NCBI GenBank assembly: GCA_963630555.1
Contig: CAVGND010000001.1
Coordinates: 70,296-134,295 of the forward strand
DNA length: 64,000 nt
Direction: 5' to 3'
Source: CAVALG01 sp963630555
Lineage (GTDB): Bacteria; Bacillota; Clostridia; Oscillospirales; Acutalibacteraceae
The notes under the pieces are model-generated. The model was not told where the DNA came from, made no database searches, and was given only the letters and a program-made list of their open reading frames with translations. Shown here in pieces: positions 1 through 8,231 of the stretch. The position numbers and the translations under genes are program-made. Positions within the stretch are counted from its first letter, which is position 1; every line of letters starts with the position of its first letter.

Positions 1-1
1 T

Positions 2-805
2 CAGAACGCACTTAAAGAGCATTTTAATCAACATATTGATGAACTTTGTGATACCTGCAAAGATAGGCTTGAACGTAATCCTATGCGAATTTTGGATTGC
101 AAATCGCCCGTTTGCCGTAAGATTGCGGATAATGCACCTTCCATGATTGATTATCTTTGTGACGAATGCCTTGAGCATTTTAATTGCGTTAAAGAACATC
201 TCTCGTCAGCAGGACTTGAATTCACCGTTAATCCTCATATTGTAAGAGGTCTTGATTATTACACAAAAACCGTGTTTGAATTTGTATCGGGTTCTCTGGG
301 GGCGCAATCCACTGTTTGCGGCGGCGGAAGATATGATGAACTTGTTTCTCAAATGGGCGGGCCGCGTCTGCCATCCCTTGGTTTTGGCATGGGTATTGAA
401 CGGCTTTTAATGATTATGCAGGCGGAGAACTGTGCATTTAAGCCTGCGGATCAGATTGACATTTATATTGCGCCGATCGGTAAGGCGGCGGCTCTTAAGG
501 CTACGGAAATCTGCACTGAAATAAGGGCGGAAGGTTTTAAGGCTGTAACCGATGTTGTAGGCAGGGGTATTAAAGCACAAATGAAATATGCCGATAAAAT
601 AGGTGCAAAATATTGCGTTGTTATTGGTGATGACGAACTTGAAGACAATCTTTGCAGAATTAAAGATATGCAATCGGGCAAAACTGTTGAAACAAGCATA
701 AACGAAGGGATCGTTAATACGCTTTACAGTTTTGACATTGAAAAAACCTTTGATAATCTTACCGAGTCATTAAACACTTCGCTTAATGATATGAATTTGG
801 ATTAA
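2..805 (+). CDS. hisS: Histidyl-tRNA synthetase, C-terminal part (5' end outside window)
   Basis: Charges tRNA-His with histidine in the cytoplasm. The reading frame is open from the first bases of the window, so roughly the first third of the usual ~420-residue protein is missing; about 267 residues are present. Visible family landmarks are the histidine-binding motif RGLDYYTKTVFEF (around bases 245-285), the glycine-rich CGGGRYDELV loop, class II motif 3 as GFGMGIERLLM, and a C-terminal alpha/beta anticodon-binding domain. It is followed 31 bases later by aspS on the same strand, the usual hisS-aspS pair of Firmicutes, probably one operon. Any T-box leader would lie upstream of the window. 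Confidence 0.95.
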   Translation, partial: QNALKEHFNQHIDELCDTCKDRLERNPMRILDCKSPVCRKIADNAPSMIDYLCDECLEHFNCVKEHLSSAGLEFTVNPHIVRGLDYYTKTVFEFVSGSLGAQSTVCGGGRYDELVSQMGGPRLPSLGFGMGIERLLMIMQAENCAFKPADQIDIYIAPIGKAAALKATEICTEIRAEGFKAVTDVVGRGIKAQMKYADKIGAKYCVVIGDDELEDNLCRIKDMQSGKTVETSINEGIVNTLYSFDIEKTFDNLTESLNTSLNDMNLD

Positions 806-836
806 TTTATTATATAAAATCACGGAGGCAAAAGTT

Positions 837-2618
837 ATGCTTGACAAAATGGGTCAACTTCGCAGAACCGACTATTGCGGCAATCTGCGAGAAAGCGATG
901 TGGGCAAAACCGTTACGGTTGCAGGTTGGGTACAAAGACAGCGTGATATCGGCAAACTCATATTCGTTGATTTAAGGGACAGAACGGGTATTGTTCAGTT
1001 AGCATTTGATGATAAAACCGATTCGGCTGTTTTTGATAAGGCATTTACTTTAAGAAGTGAATTTGTTGTTATGGCTAAAGGCACTGTTCGAAAAAGGTCT
1101 GCCGTAAATAAGGAAATTCCAACCGGTGATATTGAAATATTTGTTGATGAATTAAGGGTTCTTTCGGTTTCCGAAACACCGCCGTTTGAAATTTTGCCAA
1201 ATACCAAAGCGAATGAAGAATTAAGGCTTAAATACAGGTATCTTGACCTTCGCCGTGAACCGCTTCAACGCAATATCCGTATGCGTCACGAGGTTGTGCG
1301 TGTGATAAGGGATTATTTCAGCGATAACGGATTTTATGAAATTGAAACTCCTATATTGATGAAATCGACACCGGAAGGCGCTCGGGATTACCTTGTACCT
1401 TCCAGAGTGCATAAGGGGTCATTTTTTGCTCTTCCTCAATCGCCCCAGTTGTACAAACAACTTTTAATGCTTTCCGGATTTGACAGATATGTTCAAATTG
1501 CACGTTGTTTCCGTGATGAGGATTTAAGAGCTGACCGTCAGCCCGAATTTACACAGATAGATGTTGAAATGTCATTCGTTGATGTTGAAGATGTTCTGAA
1601 AATCGGCGAAGGACTTGTCACCACCCTTTTTAAACGTGTACTCGATGTAGATGTTAAACTTCCGATAAGGCGAATGACATACACTTACGCTATGGAGAAT
1701 TACGGCTCTGACAAGCCCGATACACGGTTTGATATGAAAATAACCGATATCTCGGATATAGTGGCAGATTGCGACTTTGGTGTGTTTTCAGGGTGCATAG
1801 CGTCGGGCGGAACTGTCAGATGTATTACCGCGAAAAACGCCGCCTCTGTACTTACAAGGAAAGAAATTGACAAATTAACCGAGCAGGCAAAGGGCATAGG
1901 TGCCAAGGGACTTGCATATATTCGCTGGGTCGATGACGCACCTTCGTGTTCATTTGCAAAATTCATCAGTGAGGATACTATGCAGCAGATACTGACCGCT
2001 GCCGGCGCTGAAAAGGGCGATGTTGTTCTTATAGTTGCCGACCGTAAAAAGACAGTTCTTAACGTTTTGGGTGCTTTAAGACTTGAGGTTGCCAAGAAGC
2101 TTGAAATAATACCAGAAAATCAGTATAACTTCCTTTGGATAACCGAATTTCCGTTCTTTGAATACAACGAGGAAACGGGCGGATATGACGCAATGCATCA
2201 CCCGTTTACGGCACCGATGGATGATTGCATACCTTATCTTAACTCTGACCCCGAAAAAGTTTTTGCAAAAGCATATGACCTTGTTTTGAACGGCGTTGAA
2301 CTTTGCAGCGGCTCAATAAGAATAACCGACCCGACACTGCAAAAGCAGATGTTTACTGCGCTCGGTTTGTCTGACGAAGAGGCGTATGAAAAGTTCGGAT
2401 TTTTGACCGACGCGTTCAAATTCGGTGCTCCGCCTCACGGAGGTATGGGCATCGGTCTTGACAGATTGCTTATGATAATGCTCGGATGCGACTCAATTCG
2501 CGATGTTATAGCATTCCCGAAAGTTGCCACGTCCTCCGAACTGATGACGGGGGCACCGGCTGAAGTTGACGAAACTCAACTTACCGACCTCGGTATAGAG
2601 GTAATCCCTTCTAAGTAA
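837..2618 (+). CDS. aspS: Aspartyl-tRNA synthetase
   Basis: Class II synthetase that aspartylates tRNA-Asp. The 593-residue length is typical of the bacterial type. Order seen: N-terminal OB-fold anticodon-binding domain (GWVQRQRDIGKLIFVDLRDR near residue 27), motif 2 (RCFRDEDLRADRQPEFTQ near residue 222), an inserted GAD domain (about 285-415), the HPFTAP segment, and motif 3 (GLDRLLMIMLG near residue 540). The ATG at 837 sits 9 bases after a GGAGG. Whether the enzyme also charges tRNA-Asn cannot be told from this window. Confidence 0.97.
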   Translation: MLDKMGQLRRTDYCGNLRESDVGKTVTVAGWVQRQRDIGKLIFVDLRDRTGIVQLAFDDKTDSAVFDKAFTLRSEFVVMAKGTVRKRSAVNKEIPTGDIEIFVDELRVLSVSETPPFEILPNTKANEELRLKYRYLDLRREPLQRNIRMRHEVVRVIRDYFSDNGFYEIETPILMKSTPEGARDYLVPSRVHKGSFFALPQSPQLYKQLLMLSGFDRYVQIARCFRDEDLRADRQPEFTQIDVEMSFVDVEDVLKIGEGLVTTLFKRVLDVDVKLPIRRMTYTYAMENYGSDKPDTRFDMKITDISDIVADCDFGVFSGCIASGGTVRCITAKNAASVLTRKEIDKLTEQAKGIGAKGLAYIRWVDDAPSCSFAKFISEDTMQQILTAAGAEKGDVVLIVADRKKTVLNVLGALRLEVAKKLEIIPENQYNFLWITEFPFFEYNEETGGYDAMHHPFTAPMDDCIPYLNSDPEKVFAKAYDLVLNGVELCSGSIRITDPTLQKQMFTALGLSDEEAYEKFGFLTDAFKFGAPPHGGMGIGLDRLLMIMLGCDSIRDVIAFPKVATSSELMTGAPAEVDETQLTDLGIEVIPSK

Positions 2619-2647
2619 TTTAAAACTTAATTTACGGTTGTAATATT

Positions 2648-2700
2648 TTTATCGCTCTTTTAATAGTATTGATTAGATATACTGTTAAAGGAGCGATAAA
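2648..2700 (+). promoter_or_regulatory. 22-bp hairpin covering the ribosome-binding site of the SipL-like gene
   Basis: Bases 2648-2669 pair without interruption with 2679-2700 (20 Watson-Crick and 2 G-T pairs, 9-base loop TGATTAGAT). The right arm holds the AAAGGAG Shine-Dalgarno and ends two bases before the ATG at 2703. No T-run follows, so it is not a simple terminator. It could hold the ribosome site closed in the mRNA, or act as a DNA operator if transcription starts inside it (a TATACT lies at 2678-2683). Confidence 0.65.
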
Positions 2701-2702
2701 TT

Positions 2703-4229
2703 ATGGAGTTAAATAAAGAATACATCGGCTTAAACATAAGTGAAACGGTTTTTGACAAAACCGTTGAACAAAGCGTTGATTCGGATTTTATAATGCCGGA
2801 TTATTATACGGACATTCAAAGGGTTTTAAAATGCATTGCCAAACCATGCATTTCTTCAAAAACCGTAAACGGGGATAGGGCAGTGATAGACGGTTCGCTG
2901 CTTATAACAGTCGTATATTCCGATGCCGATAATAAGCTTACAAGTTTTGAAAGTGCCGTGAATTTCAGCAAAAGCATTGACCTTGACTCTACAACCGACA
3001 ATCCTATTATATATGTAAAACCGGTTGTAGGTTATATGAACTGTAAAGCGGTTACCGAGCGAAAGATTGACCTGCACGGCGTTATTAATTTAAAAATCAA
3101 AATTAATGATTACAAGAAAGTCAAGTTGCTTTCCGGTATTAATAACAAGGAAATTGAAACTTTATCATCAACAATCCAAATATCGTATCCTGTCGTTTGC
3201 GGTGAAAAATCCCTTATAATTGAGGATGAACTCGCAGTGCCCGAGGGTTCTTTACCGCTGAAAAATGTAATTTTTTATGACTGTAAACCGGAAATAAACG
3301 AATGTAAAATGATAGGCAACAAAGCCATAGTTAAAGGCTGTCTTAATGTTCAAATTCTGTACAATACCGAAACCGACAGCACCGCTGTATTTACAGGCGA
3401 AATACCGTTTTCTCAGGTGATGGAACTTGAAGGTGAAAACGATGGCTCTAATATCCTATGTAATGCGGAAGTATGCCATATAAACATACGTAGTAACCAG
3501 GCAGAGTCCGAAAGCGGCAGATGTTTTGCTGTGGACGGAAAACTGAATTTGTTTATAACCGTAATTTGCGATGAAACACAAAATTTACTTACCGATGTTT
3601 TTTCACCCGAATATGAACTTGAAACAGAAAGCAGGGATATATCTTTCCAACGGACATTTACCGAAATAGAAGAAAAATTTATTTGCCGAAAAAATATCGA
3701 CTTAGGTGCTGTGATACTCGGTTCGGTGATTGATGTCAGATCCTCGGCAAACGTTCTGAATATTGAAAATCAGGAGAATAAAATCGTTGTAAAAGGCAGT
3801 GCCGATGTGGGAATACTGGGTAGTGACAATGATGAAATGCCAATTTATATTGAACGGAAGGTTGAGTTCCGGTATACTGCCGATGCAGTCGATTTGCCTG
3901 ATAATGCACACTTGGAATGTGATCTTAATATACTTAACACCGGATATACAATTACCTCACAAAATACTATTGAAGTGATTTTGGAACTGAATATCAAAAC
4001 AAGAGTTTTAACTGATGAAAACTACACAGTACTTTCGGATGTTACAATTGTCGGTGAACGCTCGGATGATGAAAACAAATCCTGTATGGTTGTTTATTAC
4101 GCGCAAAAGGGTGAAAACATTTGGGATATAACAAAAAGATACTGCGGTTCGCTTAAACAGGTCAAGGCTGTTAACTCAATTAAAGAAGACGTTTTAAGCG
4201 AAAATAAAATGCTGATTATATCACATTGA
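2703..4229 (+). CDS. SPOCS (DUF3794) and LysM spore-coat morphogenesis protein, SipL-like
   Basis: 508 residues. The body consists of repeated beta-rich SPOCS/DUF3794 segments (about residues 30-150, 170-300 and 310-430), followed by a C-terminal LysM domain (about 460-508, with YYAQKGENIWDITKRYCGS). This is the architecture of Clostridioides difficile SipL, which binds the coat ATPase SpoIVA on the forespore surface and stands in for Bacillus SpoVID. No signal peptide is seen, consistent with action in the mother-cell cytoplasm. It stands alone between aspS and a bidirectional terminator. Its Shine-Dalgarno lies in the right arm of a long hairpin. Other DUF3794-LysM proteins exist in Clostridia, so the exact orthologue is not certain. 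Confidence 0.82.
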   Translation: MELNKEYIGLNISETVFDKTVEQSVDSDFIMPDYYTDIQRVLKCIAKPCISSKTVNGDRAVIDGSLLITVVYSDADNKLTSFESAVNFSKSIDLDSTTDNPIIYVKPVVGYMNCKAVTERKIDLHGVINLKIKINDYKKVKLLSGINNKEIETLSSTIQISYPVVCGEKSLIIEDELAVPEGSLPLKNVIFYDCKPEINECKMIGNKAIVKGCLNVQILYNTETDSTAVFTGEIPFSQVMELEGENDGSNILCNAEVCHINIRSNQAESESGRCFAVDGKLNLFITVICDETQNLLTDVFSPEYELETESRDISFQRTFTEIEEKFICRKNIDLGAVILGSVIDVRSSANVLNIENQENKIVVKGSADVGILGSDNDEMPIYIERKVEFRYTADAVDLPDNAHLECDLNILNTGYTITSQNTIEVILELNIKTRVLTDENYTVLSDVTIVGERSDDENKSCMVVYYAQKGENIWDITKRYCGSLKQVKAVNSIKEDVLSENKMLIISH

Positions 4230-4236
4230 CTTATGA

Positions 4237-4272
4237 AAATAGGCTATGCACCGTTTGGTGCATAGCCTATTT
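4237..4272. terminator. Bidirectional terminator between the SipL-like gene and GH3
   Basis: A perfect 16-bp stem (4237-4252 with 4257-4272) closes a GTTT loop between two convergent genes. The arm ends are A/T-rich on both strands, so it can serve both transcripts. Confidence 0.85.
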
Positions 4273-4288
4273 CAGTATAATTATGTTA

Positions 4289-6643
4289 TTAATCGCCGAG
4301 TTTAAGTATAAGTTCAAGAATTCTTCTTGCACAACTCTCAAGTTCGTAGCGAGTCAAAGTTCCGTTGTTCATACCTTCGTTTAAAGACGAGGGGAAACCC
4401 TGCGGCATTTTAATATCGTTACCCGCCTTAACTTCAAAAATTGCGAGCGCACCTGTCCACCAGTCACTTGTCACACAACCTTTGTAACCCCATTCTCCGC
4501 GGAGTATGTCTGTTATAAGTTCGTAGTTGGTGGAGGTATAAATACCATTCATTTTATTGTAGGATGTCATAACCAGCCACGGATCCGATTCTTTAACAGC
4601 AATCTTGAAACCTTTAAGATATATCTCTCTAAGCGCTCTTTCTGATAACCGTGAATCGGAATTGTTGCGGTTTACTTCTTTATTATTGCAGCACAAATGT
4701 TTAATTGTCGCCGCAATACCCTTGCTTTGGACACCCTTAACACAAGCGGCAGCCATTTTGCCTGAAATGAGCGGATCTTCCGAATAATATTCAAAGTTTC
4801 TTCCGCAAAGGGGAGAGCGATGAATGTTAAGCGCAGGTGCCAGCCAAATGTCAATGTTGTTTTCCTTTACTTCAAGAGCTGCAGCCTCACCGATTTTATA
4901 TGCGGCTTCTTCATCCCAAGTGCAGGCAATCATTGTTTCAATAGGCCATGCTGTGGTGGTTACGCCGGTGCAGCCGCTTGCGTCAACACGCAGTCCCGCA
5001 GGGCCGTCGGCAGTCATAATATTCGGCACGCCGAATTTTTCCATGTTTCCGATACCCCAGGTGTTTGCAACACCCGTGCTGGTGTTGTATTCCTCTCTGC
5101 CGGGCAGATGGGCTAATTGCATATTGTCCATCTGAGCCATAAACTCATCAAGTGTGCAGTTTCCCTCTGCAACATCAATAAGTTTCATAGGCTTTTCCGG
5201 GGCCTTAACCCCAGACTTTATCCACTCTTTTTTAACAAGGGGATAGAGAGTTATCGGTCTTGTGGGTATGGTTTCATATGTACCGTCTGCGCGCAACCTT
5301 TTATTAAAATCGGGCGGTGTGCATTTTTCGGTCAACTGTTCAACAAGACGATATTCCTCGCTTACGCTGTATTTATAATCAAGTTCGGTAACATTTCTTA
5401 CCGAGTTACCCGCAAACAATTTATAATCGCCTTTTTCAAGTATATAAGCCGATTTGCAAAGAACACCCGTATCATCATAACTTGCCATATCACTGATTTT
5501 AAATGACAGGGTGATATGCTCTTTATCGCCCGGTTTAAGTTCTTTTGTCTTTTTAAATGCAGCAAGTACCTTGGCAGGTTTACCGAGTTTGCCCTGCGGT
5601 GCCGAATAATAGAGCTGAACGACCTCTTTGCCTGCGACAGAGCCGGTGTTTGTTACATCACATTCTACCGTTACGGTTTCGCCGTCATCGGCAGCTTTGT
5701 AAGCATCAATGCTGAAAGTGGTGTACGAAAGGCCGAATCCGAACGGATAAAGAACCTTGTCATATGCACCCGGTATGGTTTCAAAATATCTGTAACCTAC
5801 ATAGATATCCTCGGTGTAGTTTACATAATCTTTCGATTCGTGGAAAGTAGCGGTAGACGGATAATCGTCAAGGCTCTTGGCAAAAGTATCGGTTAATTTA
5901 CCCGAGGGGTTGACGTCGCCGCATACGATATCCGCGGTTGCAAGACCGCCTTCGATTCCGCCCTGCCAAGCAAGCAGAACAGATTTAACATTTTTGTAAG
6001 ACAGGATTGTATTCATATCGATTGCGCCGCCGATATTGAGTATAACAACAATATTTTCAAATGCGCTGTTTAATTTTTCAAACATCGTTTTTTCTTCGGG
6101 AAACAAGTCAAAATCGGTTCTGTCAAACGCTTCCATAGAATAACGGGTGATTATATAAATCGCCGTATCGGTAAAACTTTTTGCTTTGTTGAGTAATTCA
6201 TCTTCAACAACGTAATCGCCGCTTAAATCGAGAAACATTTTATCGGTTAAGGTAATCATCGGCTCGGTTTCCGAAGCGCCTACGGTTTTTCTGATAAATT
6301 TATCGGTTGCTTCGGCAATTCCTTCAAACATTGAAATCTTGCCTTCGTTTTCCTTTATCTTAAAGCCGTCATAAAAATTGCGGACATAGGGGGTGATAAC
6401 GTCGCCGCTGCCGCCGCCGCCTTTAACATATGCAATTCCCTGACCCTTACCGAAAAGGGCGATTTTCTGACCTTTTTTAAGGGGGAGGGTTCCGTTATCA
6501 TTTTTCAGTAAAACCATACCTTCGGCAGCATATTTACGTGAAAGCTCAATATGCTCTTTTGAAGCGGTTACCCGTTTGCCGTCTTCACCGAGCGGAAGGC
6601 AGGGCTGATATCTTGCTCTTGACCATTTAAGCACTTTGTTCAT
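4289..6643 (-). CDS. Glycoside hydrolase family 3 beta-glucosidase, domain-permuted type
   Basis: Predicted to release glucose or another sugar from the non-reducing end of beta-linked oligosaccharides. The 784-residue protein has the two GH3 halves in swapped order. The usual C-terminal alpha/beta sandwich comes first (about residues 35-300, with AAEGMVLLKNDNGTLPL), then a fibronectin III-like domain (about 310-400, ending near YKLFAGNS), then the TIM-barrel catalytic domain (about 500-784). Catalytic-domain signatures are KHLCCNN (near 648) and GCVTSDWW, whose Asp is the expected nucleophile (near 725). This order is known from Ruminococcus and Butyrivibrio beta-glucosidases. There is no signal peptide, so it is probably cytoplasmic and acts on imported oligosaccharides. 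It is monocistronic with its own promoter. Confidence 0.9.
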   Translation of the reverse strand: MNKVLKWSRARYQPCLPLGEDGKRVTASKEHIELSRKYAAEGMVLLKNDNGTLPLKKGQKIALFGKGQGIAYVKGGGGSGDVITPYVRNFYDGFKIKENEGKISMFEGIAEATDKFIRKTVGASETEPMITLTDKMFLDLSGDYVVEDELLNKAKSFTDTAIYIITRYSMEAFDRTDFDLFPEEKTMFEKLNSAFENIVVILNIGGAIDMNTILSYKNVKSVLLAWQGGIEGGLATADIVCGDVNPSGKLTDTFAKSLDDYPSTATFHESKDYVNYTEDIYVGYRYFETIPGAYDKVLYPFGFGLSYTTFSIDAYKAADDGETVTVECDVTNTGSVAGKEVVQLYYSAPQGKLGKPAKVLAAFKKTKELKPGDKEHITLSFKISDMASYDDTGVLCKSAYILEKGDYKLFAGNSVRNVTELDYKYSVSEEYRLVEQLTEKCTPPDFNKRLRADGTYETIPTRPITLYPLVKKEWIKSGVKAPEKPMKLIDVAEGNCTLDEFMAQMDNMQLAHLPGREEYNTSTGVANTWGIGNMEKFGVPNIMTADGPAGLRVDASGCTGVTTTAWPIETMIACTWDEEAAYKIGEAAALEVKENNIDIWLAPALNIHRSPLCGRNFEYYSEDPLISGKMAAACVKGVQSKGIAATIKHLCCNNKEVNRNNSDSRLSERALREIYLKGFKIAVKESDPWLVMTSYNKMNGIYTSTNYELITDILRGEWGYKGCVTSDWWTGALAIFEVKAGNDIKMPQGFPSSLNEGMNNGTLTRYELESCARRILELILKLGD

Positions 6644-6675
6644 TAAAACACATCCTAAGATAATATTATATGTGA

Positions 6676-6704
6676 ATTATAAAACACCGCACCGTATAAG
6701 TCAA
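6676..6704 (-). promoter_or_regulatory. Sigma-A-type promoter of the GH3 gene
   Basis: Minus-strand TTGACT (6699-6704) and TATAAT (6676-6681), 17 bp apart, just upstream of the GH3 ATG. Confidence 0.75.
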
Positions 6705-6728
6705 GCAAAATACGGGGATTTATCTTAT

Positions 6729-8069
6729 TTATTTTGTTAATGTTCCGCCGTCGCTTTTAAGGAGTATTAATATCTTTTCTTCTATCAGATTTTCACAGTT
6801 GATATACACAAGAATATCTTCGTTACGATTGCCCGAACATAAAAATTCATAGCAATTCTTCTCGGTTTTATTACTCGGTATAACGGCGCAACTTACCGAT
6901 TTTACTTTTAATGCAGGCGATAGTTTCGAACGTGCTTCATCAACCGTTTTTGCCGGAGTAGGAATATTGCGCTCTGTATGATTCATAATATATCCGCGTG
7001 CGTCATATAAAACTATTTCTTTGTTATTCAAAGATACACCGACCTTTATAAGGTCGGGATAACATATATAATCCCCGTCCTTATACGCAAAATTAATTGT
7101 GCATACGCCTTCATCGGTATAATAATAGGTATCGACAAATGAAGAATTACCGATTTTTGAAAGAAATTCCTGTGCAGTATTGATCGTTTCCTCTGCATTG
7201 CATTTACTTGTTTGGGTGCCGTTGTACTTTCTGAAATATACAATTTCGCCGCCCTTTTTGCTTATGGAAATTACAGTATCATTTGCTTTAAATCCGAAAG
7301 AGGGAAGATTACCGTCCTCGTCCTTGTCGTCGGTTATTGATTCAACAGAGACAGACAACGCATACGCCGCCTTACTGCGTGCCGCTTCGCGTGAAATTTC
7401 AGCGTCGCCTTCTATTGCCTTTGCAACCTCATTTTCCCGATTTTCGGAAAACGGTCCGTCATATATAAGAGAAGGATAGTCGGTCAGCGTATCCTCAAGT
7501 TCTTCTAAACTTTTTCCGAATCCTTTACCGCTTTCCTGTGAATTTAATTCAGCGTTTATTTCATTTGTCCAACCCGCATCACCGTTGTAAGCAACCCCTA
7601 TATCATCAAGATATATTTCAATCTTTTGCCCGATTTGCGAAAGTTTTGTCAAGTTGTCACGCTCTTCGATTTGAATTGCCGCGCCGTTAATAGCCTTTTT
7701 TGAAAGATAAAGCGAGTAGTCGCCGACCTGTGAAAGAAATTTGTTAATGGTCGTTAATTCATTTTCACCGTACGGCAGTTGTGACAATGCAGTTTTTGCA
7801 GAACCTGATTCACACCACAATTCCGCAGCCATTGAACTTAATTGAACGGCAGTTCCGCAATATACGCTTTTTTCAAGAGCAATATTAATATTATTGACAT
7901 TTGAACGCAACTCCTCAAAATTGCTTGAAAGCGTGTTGCTCACAGTCCTTTGAAGTTTGTTGATCTTCATATTATATTTATAGAAAAAAACCGATAATAC
8001 TGCAATTACAGCCAGTGCGAATGCAACGATTCGCACTGTAGTGCGCTTCTTAATTATAATTCCCGACAT
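6729..8069 (-). CDS. ypeB: Germination protein YpeB
   Basis: In Bacillus, YpeB is needed in the spore to assemble and protect the cortex-lytic enzyme SleB. The chosen ATG at 8069 follows GGTGG and gives about 446 residues starting MSGIIIKKRTTVR; the frame is open for 16 more codons upstream without a better ribosome site. There is one N-terminal transmembrane anchor (VRIVAFALAVIAVLSVFFY). A helical region follows, with the family-typical NNINIALEKSVYCG and SQVGDYSLYLSKKA segments. The C-terminal half is beta-rich and PepSY-like (residues ~260-446). sleB, the usual neighbour, is not in this window. Confidence 0.88.
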   Translation of the reverse strand: MSGIIIKKRTTVRIVAFALAVIAVLSVFFYKYNMKINKLQRTVSNTLSSNFEELRSNVNNINIALEKSVYCGTAVQLSSMAAELWCESGSAKTALSQLPYGENELTTINKFLSQVGDYSLYLSKKAINGAAIQIEERDNLTKLSQIGQKIEIYLDDIGVAYNGDAGWTNEINAELNSQESGKGFGKSLEELEDTLTDYPSLIYDGPFSENRENEVAKAIEGDAEISREAARSKAAYALSVSVESITDDKDEDGNLPSFGFKANDTVISISKKGGEIVYFRKYNGTQTSKCNAEETINTAQEFLSKIGNSSFVDTYYYTDEGVCTINFAYKDGDYICYPDLIKVGVSLNNKEIVLYDARGYIMNHTERNIPTPAKTVDEARSKLSPALKVKSVSCAVIPSNKTEKNCYEFLCSGNRNEDILVYINCENLIEEKILILLKSDGGTLTK

Positions 8070-8159
8070 ATTTATAACCACCTTAACAAAACAAATAAAT
8101 ACATAATTAATTTTCACCTGTTTTCTTAAAATATTTACGGAAAAGTGAAAAATAATTAA

Positions 8160-8198
8160 AAACCGGATAGGTAAGACTGTAGGTCACCCATCCGGTTT
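8160..8198 (-). terminator. Terminator downstream of pckA
   Basis: AAACCGGAT (8160-8168) pairs with ATCCGGTTT (8190-8198). On the minus strand the stem is followed by a T-rich run, as expected for the end of the pckA transcript. Confidence 0.7.
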
Positions 8199-8231
8199 GA
8201 AATTAAGATTGTCTGTATTGATTAAATGTGA

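Noticed and set aside
4820..5896. Several plus-strand frames opposite the GH3 gene
   Set aside because: All are shadows of the conserved glucosidase, with no independent signals.
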